This document shows, piece after piece, positions 1-4,467 of a stretch of DNA of 14,514 bases. The notes below the pieces were generated by a model. It was not told where the DNA came from, did not search any database, and saw only the letters and a program-made list of their open reading frames with translations. Each line of letters starts with the position of its first letter. Within the stretch, counting starts at the first letter, position 1. The DNA comes from Chryseobacterium sp. UBA6632 (lineage in GTDB: Bacteria; Bacteroidota; Bacteroidia; Flavobacteriales; Weeksellaceae): contig DKLU01000383.1 in the NCBI GenBank assembly GCA_002455915.1, forward strand, positions 1 through 14,514, read 5' to 3'. Both the position numbers and the translations under genes were made by a program.

Positions 1-2
1 AG

Positions 3-830
3 GAAAATATTCGCATAAACAGTGCGTTGGTGAGAAATTTATTAAATTTTCTATCTCCTAAAAAATCAATACAGCATGTGGCTTTGGTTACGGGTTTAAA
101 ACATTATTTAGGACCGTTTGAAGCCTACGCGAAAGAAGGTACTTTACCCGAAACTCCTGTGAGAGAGGAGCATCCTCGTTTGCCGCTTCCCAATTTTTAT
201 TATGCTCAGGAAGATGAAGTGTATAAAGCTTCAGAAAGAGACGGATTTACATGGAGCATCCACAGACCGCACACCGTAATCGGTTATGCAGTTGGCAATT
301 TGATGAATATGGGAACCACTTTGGCAGTATACGCAAGTATTTGTAGAGAAACAGGGCGTAAATTTATCTGGCCAGGCTCTTTGGAGCAATGGAACGGAAT
401 TTCAGACGTGACGGATGCCCGAATTTTAGCGAAACAATTAGTTTGGGCTTCAACAACAGAAGCAGCAAAAAATCAAGCTTTTAATATTACAAATGGTGAT
501 ATATTCCGTTGGAAATGGCTTTGGAAAAGATTGGCAGAGTGGTTCGGAATTGAAGCGGTAGGATTTGAAAATTCCATTAAACCTTTAGAAAAAGAAATGG
601 AAAATTATGCTGAAATCTGGAAAGGAATAGCTCAAAAATATAGTTTAAGAGAAGAAAACCTTAATAAATTATCTTCTGCCTGGCATACCGACCTTGATTT
701 GGGAAGACCTTTGGAAGTAATGACCGATATGTCAACCAGCAGAAAATTTGACTTTTCAGAATATCAAAATACAGAGCAATCATTCATTGATTTATTTGAA
801 AAATTGAAAACAGAAAAGCTGATTCCGTAA
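3..830 (+). CDS. PRISE-like SDR-family NAD(P)-dependent reductase (5'-truncated by window edge)
   Basis: The reading frame is open to the left edge: the codons before the TTG at 27 read ENIRINSA and join smoothly to the following LVRNLLNFL. The TTG is therefore internal and the true start lies outside. About 275 residues are visible, and the N-terminal Rossmann half with the nucleotide-binding glycine motif is missing. The segment PNFYYAQEDEVY, then WSIHRPHTVIGYAVGNLMN, matches the extended SDR group of progesterone 5-beta-reductase/iridoid synthase-like enzymes (PRISE), where the FYY tyrosine acts in NADPH-dependent enone reduction. A soluble cytoplasmic oxidoreductase is expected; the bacterial substrate is unknown. 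A strong terminator follows, so the gene is probably transcribed separately from the tetR gene 87 bp downstream, although SDR-TetR neighbours are often functionally linked. Family call is firm, substrate open. Confidence 0.85.
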   Translation, partial: ENIRINSALVRNLLNFLSPKKSIQHVALVTGLKHYLGPFEAYAKEGTLPETPVREEHPRLPLPNFYYAQEDEVYKASERDGFTWSIHRPHTVIGYAVGNLMNMGTTLAVYASICRETGRKFIWPGSLEQWNGISDVTDARILAKQLVWASTTEAAKNQAFNITNGDIFRWKWLWKRLAEWFGIEAVGFENSIKPLEKEMENYAEIWKGIAQKYSLREENLNKLSSAWHTDLDLGRPLEVMTDMSTSRKFDFSEYQNTEQSFIDLFEKLKTEKLIP

Positions 831-842
831 ATTTCATTTCAT

Positions 843-874
843 AAAGGAGTTGCTTTTGCAACTCCTTTTCTTTT
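843..874 (+). terminator. Rho-independent terminator after the SDR gene
   Basis: AAAGGAGTTGC (843-853) and GCAACTCCTTT (858-868) form a perfect 11-bp stem with a TTTT loop, followed by a T-rich run to about 877. It begins 12 bp after the SDR stop codon and 44 bp before the tetR start, so it separates the two transcription units. Confidence 0.88.
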
Positions 875-917
875 TTATTTTAAATGTCGTTTCTTTGTAA
901 AATATCATTCGTTTTTT

Positions 918-1508
918 ATGAAAAAGTCCGAAGCTACACGATTAAATATTCTTCAGAAAGCATTTGAACTGATTTATACCAAAGGTTATCAGACAACTAG
1001 TGTCGATGAAATTATTGCGACCACTCAGGTGACAAAAGGGGCTTTCTATTATCATTTCAAAACAAAAGACGAAATGGGTTTGGCAATTATTAATGAATTA
1101 ATGATTCCAAACTTTAAGAATAATTTTATCCAACCATTACGAAATGATGAAAATCCTTTAGATAATATTTACAATATGATGTATCATTTGTTGATCGATA
1201 ATGAATTTTTGAAGGTTGAATACGGTTGCCCTGCTTCTAATTTTACTCAGGAAATGGCTCCGTGGAATATAGAATTTACAAAAGCATTAAACGAATTATC
1301 TAAGCAATGGGAAAATGCAATGATTCTTTCTATTGAAAAAGGGATGGAAAATGGTACAATAAAGACCAATTTAAATGCAAAAGGAATTGCCATTTTTGTA
1401 CTTTCAGGATATTGGGGAATCAGAAATTTGGGAAAACTAGAGAATAATAAATCGACATACCTAACTTATTTACAACAACTTAAACTATATTTTAATACGT
1501 TAAAATAA
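918..1508 (+). CDS. TetR/AcrR family transcriptional regulator
   Basis: This is a 196-residue one-component regulator of normal TetR length. Residues 1-50 hold the canonical N-terminal helix-turn-helix: ATRLNILQKAFELIYTKGYQTTSVDEI, then TKGAFYYHFKTKDEM, with the TKGAFYYHF recognition helix typical of the family. The C-terminal part is helical and has GCPASNFTQEM, a pattern common in the AcrR-like ligand-binding/dimerisation branch. The ATG at 918 is the natural start because the HTH begins only a few residues in. A perfect 26-bp palindrome begins 11 bp after its stop and lies at the promoter of the next operon, so the simplest inference is that this protein represses the 1579-2695 operon. The inducer cannot be read from the sequence. 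No convincing promoter was seen; TTTCTTTG at 890-897 is one base off the -7 consensus. Confidence 0.93.
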   Translation: MKKSEATRLNILQKAFELIYTKGYQTTSVDEIIATTQVTKGAFYYHFKTKDEMGLAIINELMIPNFKNNFIQPLRNDENPLDNIYNMMYHLLIDNEFLKVEYGCPASNFTQEMAPWNIEFTKALNELSKQWENAMILSIEKGMENGTIKTNLNAKGIAIFVLSGYWGIRNLGKLENNKSTYLTYLQQLKLYFNTLK

Positions 1509-1519
1509 TTTTTTATCAA

Positions 1520-1545
1520 AAAAACATACTAATTAGTATGTTTTT
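1520..1545. promoter_or_regulatory. Perfect 26-bp palindrome, probable TetR-family operator
   Basis: The core ACATACTAATTAGTATGT extends with A/T arms to a perfect dyad over 1520-1545, centred at 1532/1533. Its right end is 4 bp from a consensus -7 hexamer (TAACTTTG, 1550-1557), so a bound dimer would cover the -33 region and block RNA polymerase. The neighbouring tetR gene makes its product the likely ligand of the site. Because the dyad is followed by TTTTTATTTT and lies just after tetR, it could also serve as that gene's terminator; both uses are compatible. Confidence 0.8.
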
Positions 1546-1549
1546 ATTT

Positions 1550-1557
1550 TAACTTTG
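1550..1557 (+). promoter_or_regulatory. Bacteroidetes-type -7 promoter element for the 1579-2695 operon
   Basis: TAACTTTG matches the TAnnTTTG -7 consensus of Bacteroidetes sigma-A promoters exactly. It predicts a transcript start around 1562-1565 and a leader of about 15 nt before the ATG at 1579. No clear TTG -33 element is present; that region is occupied by the 26-bp palindrome. The element overlaps the alternative TTG at 1555, which argues against that start. Confidence 0.65.
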
Positions 1558-1578
1558 TCAAATCTTAAAAATTTGATA

Positions 1579-2037
1579 ATGTATCAAACGCTAACATTTC
1601 TGCATTCTACTTTTCGATGGCTGGTTTTGCTGAGTCTTTTGTATGCTATATTTATTGACTATAAAGGATATTTTTCAAATAAAGAATTTTCAAAAACAGA
1701 TAATACCGTAAGGCATTGGACGACAACAATAGCCCACATTCAATTAATTTTAGGAATTATATTCTATTCTCAAAGCCCGATTATCAAATACTTTTGGAAG
1801 AATTTTAGTGATGCAAAACAATCTTTAGATCTTTTATTTTTTGGATTAATACATATTTCTTTAATGCTTCTTGCTATAGTTTTAATTACTATTGGCTCTG
1901 CCGTTTCAAAAAGAAAACCAACTGATAAAGAGAAGTTTAAAACAATGCTGATCTATTTTTTCATTGCTTTACTTATTATTTTTATTGCCATCCCATGGCC
2001 ATTTTCCCCACTTGCTAACAGACCTTATTTCAGATAA
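1579..2037 (+). CDS. Conserved four-helix membrane protein (cytochrome b-like, function unknown)
   Basis: The protein has 152 residues and four predicted membrane helices, roughly residues 10-28, 52-72, 84-108 and 122-143. Recurring polar landmarks are HSTFRW near the N-terminus, RHWTTTIAHIQL before helix 2, LIHISLML in helix 3 and a C-terminal IPWPFSPLANRPYFR. The paired histidines within or beside helices resemble small cytochrome b-like proteins, but haem binding is inference only and the family function is unknown to me. The ATG at 1579 is chosen because an in-frame TTG at 1555 lies inside the -7 promoter element. It is the first gene of a three-gene operon, with only 2 nt to the DUF3817 gene, and is probably controlled by the TetR palindrome upstream. 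Confidence 0.8.
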   Translation: MYQTLTFLHSTFRWLVLLSLLYAIFIDYKGYFSNKEFSKTDNTVRHWTTTIAHIQLILGIIFYSQSPIIKYFWKNFSDAKQSLDLLFFGLIHISLMLLAIVLITIGSAVSKRKPTDKEKFKTMLIYFFIALLIIFIAIPWPFSPLANRPYFR

Positions 2038-2039
2038 TT

Positions 2040-2342
2040 ATGATCAATTTATTTAAAACAAAAGTTGGAAGATTAAGAATTATTGCCATTCTTGAAGGGA
2101 TTTCACTCTTAACATTAGTATTCATCGCTGTTCCGTTAAAATATGGACTTGATAATCCTTCATTGGTTAAAATGATGGGCCCTATTCACGGATCATTATT
2201 TCTTCTTTTTTTATTCAATACATTAAGTGTTGGTGTTGAGCAACAGTGGAAATTTAAAGAAATAACCTGGAAAGTGCTTTTGGCGTGTATTATTCCATTT
2301 GGAACATTTTATATTGACAGAAAAATTTTAAGCAAACTATGA
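2040..2342 (+). CDS. DUF3817 family integral membrane protein
   Basis: The protein has 100 residues, the normal size for DUF3817. The pattern LRIIAILEGISLLTLVFIAVPLKYGL, then KMMGPIHGSLFLLFLFNTLSV and a final hydrophobic segment ending FGTFYIDRKIL is diagnostic: three membrane helices with the conserved EG in helix 1 and GxxHG at the start of helix 2. No biochemical role is established for the family. It starts 2 nt after the previous stop and its last four bases overlap the rhodanese start (ATGA), so all three genes should be translated together. Its constant neighbours here suggest a membrane redox or sulfur-related stress role, which is inference. Confidence 0.85.
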   Translation: MINLFKTKVGRLRIIAILEGISLLTLVFIAVPLKYGLDNPSLVKMMGPIHGSLFLLFLFNTLSVGVEQQWKFKEITWKVLLACIIPFGTFYIDRKILSKL

Positions 2343-2695
2343 AAAATATATTAATTTTTTGCGGAGTCATTCTGACCATTTATATTGCTTACAGAATATA
2401 CAAATACCAAACACTTGATAATGGTTTGGATACTTTAATAAAAAACGGAGCCATTATTCTCGATGTAAGAACTGAAAAAGAATATGAAATGGGGCAAATT
2501 TCCGGATCTGTAAATATTTCTTTAGGAACAATCAGAGAAAGATATACAGAACTGAATCCAAATAAAACCTATATTACCGTTTGTTCCCACGGCCTTCGAA
2601 GTGTAAAAGTTGAGAATATTTTAAAGGAAAAAGGGTTTAATCATGTTTATAATGGAGGCGCATGGAGTGATTTGCAGAAAAGTATTTCAAAATAA
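2339..2695 (+). CDS. Membrane-anchored single-domain rhodanese (sulfurtransferase)
   Basis: The protein has 118 residues. Residues 3-18 form one N-terminal hydrophobic segment (a membrane anchor rather than a cleaved signal, as no cleavage motif is visible), followed by a compact rhodanese domain at about 28-115. Landmarks are AIILDVRTEKEYEMGQISGSVNIS and the active-site loop VCSHGLRS, with the persulfide-carrying cysteine at Cys82. Rhodanese domains move sulfane sulfur from thiosulfate or persulfides to acceptors; the short loop suits sulfur substrates rather than phosphate. The start codon overlaps the DUF3817 stop (ATGA). It ends the TetR-linked operon; no terminator is visible in the 95-bp gap before the exonuclease gene. 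Domain call is certain, substrate is not. Confidence 0.92.
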   Translation: MKNILIFCGVILTIYIAYRIYKYQTLDNGLDTLIKNGAIILDVRTEKEYEMGQISGSVNISLGTIRERYTELNPNKTYITVCSHGLRSVKVENILKEKGFNHVYNGGAWSDLQKSISK

Positions 2696-2790
2696 TATAA
2701 AAGTTCTCTAAAAACAATTCTTTTTCAAATACAAAAATTAATTTGGTCGACTTTTTGGTTAGTAAATTTAAACCAAATTACGCCACTCCA

Positions 2791-3807
2791 TTGAAGTTAA
2801 TCACATTTACAAATAAAGGAATTTACTGTCCGCAGGGAAAATTTTATATCGATCCTTGGCGACCTGTTGATCTGGCTGTCATTACCCATGGTCATGCTGA
2901 TCACGCACGTTGGGGAATGAAAAAATATCTCTGTCATCATTTTACAAAGCCTATTTTACATAAAAGAATCAGTGAAGATATTGAATGTCACAGTGTAGAA
3001 TATGGTGAAGTTCTCAATATAAATGGCGTGAAAGTTTCGCTTCATCCTGCAGGACATATTATCGGTTCTGCACAGATCCGGTTAGAATATAAAGGATATG
3101 TGAGCGTAATTTCTGGGGATTACAAAGTTCAGGATGACGGTTTGAGCACTCCTTTTGAAGTCGTAAAGTGTAATGAATTCGTTACTGAAAGTACTTTCGG
3201 ACTTCCAATCTACAACTGGCTGGAAGTACAAGATCTCAATAAAAAAATGCAAAATTGGGTGTTACGAAATAAAGAAAATCAAAAAACATCCGTTTTTATA
3301 GGATATTCCTTAGGCAAAGCACAAAGAATTATGAAAGCCGTTGAAGGCTTGGGTAAAATTCACGTTCACTACTCGATTGGAAAATTAAACGAAGCATTTG
3401 AAACGGTCGGTATTGATCTTCCTGACTATGAAATTCCTGATTTTAGAGAAAGTGTAAAGCATTTGCAGAATGAAATTGTGATTGTTCCGCCTGCTTTACT
3501 CGATAGTAATATTATCAAAAAAATTCCTAATGCGGCAACTGCTATTTGCTCAGGCTGGATGCAGGTTCGCGGTGCCAGAAGATGGCGAAGTGCAGATGCA
3601 GGATTTCCCATGAGTGATCATGCCGATTGGAAAGGATTATTACAAGCAATACATGCTACAGAAGCAGAAATCGTTCATGTAACACACGGACAAACAGAAG
3701 TTTTTTCAAAATATTTAAATGAAATCGGAATAAAATCGGACGTAGTAGAAACCTTGTATGGAGATGATGATGAGGAAGAAAAAGAAAAGGAAATCACTGA
3801 AGATTAA
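2791..3807 (+). CDS. Ligase-associated DNA exonuclease (beta-CASP metallo-beta-lactamase fold)
   Basis: This is a metal-dependent nuclease of the MBL/beta-CASP superfamily (relatives of SNM1 and CPSF-type processing factors). In bacteria the group is encoded with an ATP-dependent DNA ligase and an Lhr-type helicase and is presumed to process DNA ends in repair. The opening KLITFTNKGIYCPQGKFYIDPWRPVDLAVITHGHADHARWG is typical; from the TTG at 2791 the HxHxDH metal motif lies at residues 33-38. HPAGHIIGSAQI, ISGDYK, MSDHADW and VTHGQTE supply the remaining motifs. No ATG exists near the front. The TTG at 2791 gives the family's usual N-terminus and 338 residues; a TTG at 2743 would add 16 unlike residues and overlaps a near-consensus -7 (TTAATTTG, 2738-2745). 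The C-terminus ends in an acidic tail. No ligase or helicase gene is present in the window. Confidence 0.9.
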   Translation: MKLITFTNKGIYCPQGKFYIDPWRPVDLAVITHGHADHARWGMKKYLCHHFTKPILHKRISEDIECHSVEYGEVLNINGVKVSLHPAGHIIGSAQIRLEYKGYVSVISGDYKVQDDGLSTPFEVVKCNEFVTESTFGLPIYNWLEVQDLNKKMQNWVLRNKENQKTSVFIGYSLGKAQRIMKAVEGLGKIHVHYSIGKLNEAFETVGIDLPDYEIPDFRESVKHLQNEIVIVPPALLDSNIIKKIPNAATAICSGWMQVRGARRWRSADAGFPMSDHADWKGLLQAIHATEAEIVHVTHGQTEVFSKYLNEIGIKSDVVETLYGDDDEEEKEKEITED

Positions 3808-3850
3808 ATAGTTATTTTTTTAGAATCTTAAAGATTTATTAGTTTGAAAA

Positions 3851-3868
3851 GCTCCGTAGGAGTTTAAT
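3851..3868 (+). repeat. REP-like hairpin R1 (outer left, degenerate)
   Basis: GCTCC-GTA-GGAGT at 3851-3863 forms a five-pair stem closing with a G-T wobble, with the same loop as the other copies. Its tail TTTAATGCTAATAG is shared in part with outer copy R4 (TGyTAATAG). It points the same way as R2, with loop centres 49 bp apart (3857 and 3906). Confidence 0.7.
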
Positions 3869-3896
3869 GCTAATAGAAAAGAAGTAAGGATGAAGC

Positions 3897-3922
3897 GGAG
3901 CTCCGTAGGAGCGACCTGTTAA
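3897..3922 (+). repeat. REP-like hairpin R2 (inner left)
   Basis: The stem GCTCC (3900-3904), loop GTA and GGAGC (3908-3912) are followed by the conserved tail GACCTGTTAA (3913-3922). The tail overlaps the stop codon of the transposase on the opposite strand (3919-3921). Confidence 0.85.
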
Positions 3923-4383
3923 TCTTCAATCCATTCAAATAAATATTTCAAATCATATTCAATTTCAAATTTTGACATAAAATCCAAATATTCTTCTTTA
4001 AATGTTTTCTTTTTATGATGTTCTTCTTGATTTAAAATATATTTAACAACAGAATCTACACTGCTTTTAGAATAGGAAAATGCTCCGTATCCTTCCTGCC
4101 AATTGAATTTTCCGTTTGTCCATCCTTTTTCATTAATGAATTTTGATGAACCAGCTTTAATATCTCTTACTAAATCTGAAATTGAAACCGCTGGACTCAT
4201 ACTTATTAGAATGTGAACGTGATCAGGCATTGCAAAAACTGCAAATAATTTTTGATTTCTATTGGAAACAATACCTGTAATAAATTTATGTAATTCTTCT
4301 CTGTTTTCTTTTAAAATCAGGCTTTGTCTTCCTTTGACAGCGAAAACAATTTGAATATAAATTTGAGTGTATGTATTTGCCAT
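3919..4383 (-). CDS. REP-associated tyrosine transposase (IS200/IS605-like, Y1 HUH family)
   Basis: This 154-residue Y1 transposase is a single-strand DNA endonuclease that joins DNA through a tyrosine. MANTYTQIYIQIVFAVKGRQ is the typical IS200-like opening. The metal-binding HUH motif is H55-V56-H57 in FAMPDHVHILISM. The nucleophile is most likely Tyr115 in VDSVVKYILNQEEHHKKKTF, with the partner Gln119. Length and all motifs are intact, so an active enzyme is plausible. The stop codon TAA is part of the TTAACAGG tail of repeat R2, and hairpin R3 begins about 15 nt upstream of the ATG. Transcription in the RAYT direction would therefore place a hairpin in its 5' leader. No TnpB or other accessory gene is present. 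No promoter of the TAnnTTTG type was found upstream. RAYT status rests on the flanking repeats; otherwise it would be called a plain IS200-type transposase. Confidence 0.92.
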   Translation of the reverse strand: MANTYTQIYIQIVFAVKGRQSLILKENREELHKFITGIVSNRNQKLFAVFAMPDHVHILISMSPAVSISDLVRDIKAGSSKFINEKGWTNGKFNWQEGYGAFSYSKSSVDSVVKYILNQEEHHKKKTFKEEYLDFMSKFEIEYDLKYLFEWIED

Positions 4384-4388
4384 AAAAA

Positions 4389-4414
4389 TTAACAGGTCGC
4401 CTCTACGAGGCTCG
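4389..4414 (-). repeat. REP-like hairpin R3 (inner right) with covarying stem
   Basis: The tail TTAACAGGTC is followed by stem GCCTC (4399-4403), loop TAC and GAGGC (4407-4411). Compared with R2 it has five differences in 26 bases. Four of these are two complete base-pair swaps (T-A to C-G and C-G to T-A), so the stem is kept while the sequence changes. Confidence 0.85.
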
Positions 4415-4438
4415 ATGTTTTCTAAAATTATTCTGCTA

Positions 4439-4464
4439 TTAACAGTTCGCTCCTACGGAGCTCC
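4439..4464 (-). repeat. REP-like hairpin R4 (outer right)
   Basis: TTAACAGTTC is followed by stem GCTCC (4449-4453), loop TAC and GGAGC (4457-4461). It differs from reverse-complemented R2 at one base only. Its loop centre is 50 bp from R3. It ends 3 bp before the stop codon of the fatty-acid oxidation gene, so it would form the 3' end of that mRNA. Confidence 0.85.
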
Positions 4465-4467
4465 CTA

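Larger units (their letters stand above)
3851..4464. mobile_element. IS200-like/RAYT locus framed by mirrored REP hairpin pairs
   Basis: A single HUH transposase gene is bracketed by two hairpin repeats in one orientation on the left (R1, R2) and two in the opposite orientation on the right (R3, R4). The inner pair shares a perfect 12-bp inverted tail, GCGACCTGTTAA (3911-3922) against TTAACAGGTCGC (4389-4400). R2, reverse complemented, matches R4 at 25 of 26 positions. No target-site duplication is expected for this enzyme class and none was seen. The element occupies the space between two convergent genes, its outer right copy ending just before the stop of the fad gene. Whether it moves as a unit, or the transposase only spreads the repeats, is not decidable here. 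Confidence 0.72.

Noticed and set aside
27..29. TTG as the start of the SDR gene
   Set aside because: The frame continues to the left edge with family-like residues (ENIRINSA), so the gene is cut by the window.
1555..1557. TTG as the start of the four-helix membrane protein
   Set aside because: It is part of the TAACTTTG -7 element and would precede the predicted transcript start; the ATG at 1579 gives a natural N-terminus.
1558..1576. TCAAAT/ATTTGA inverted repeat before the ATG at 1579 as a leader regulatory hairpin
   Set aside because: A six-pair A/T-only stem with a seven-base loop is too weak to distinguish from chance in this base composition.
3824..3836. AATCTT-A-AAGATT as a terminator after the exonuclease gene
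   Set aside because: A six-pair A/T-rich stem with a one-base loop cannot fold as drawn, and no T-run follows on the plus strand.
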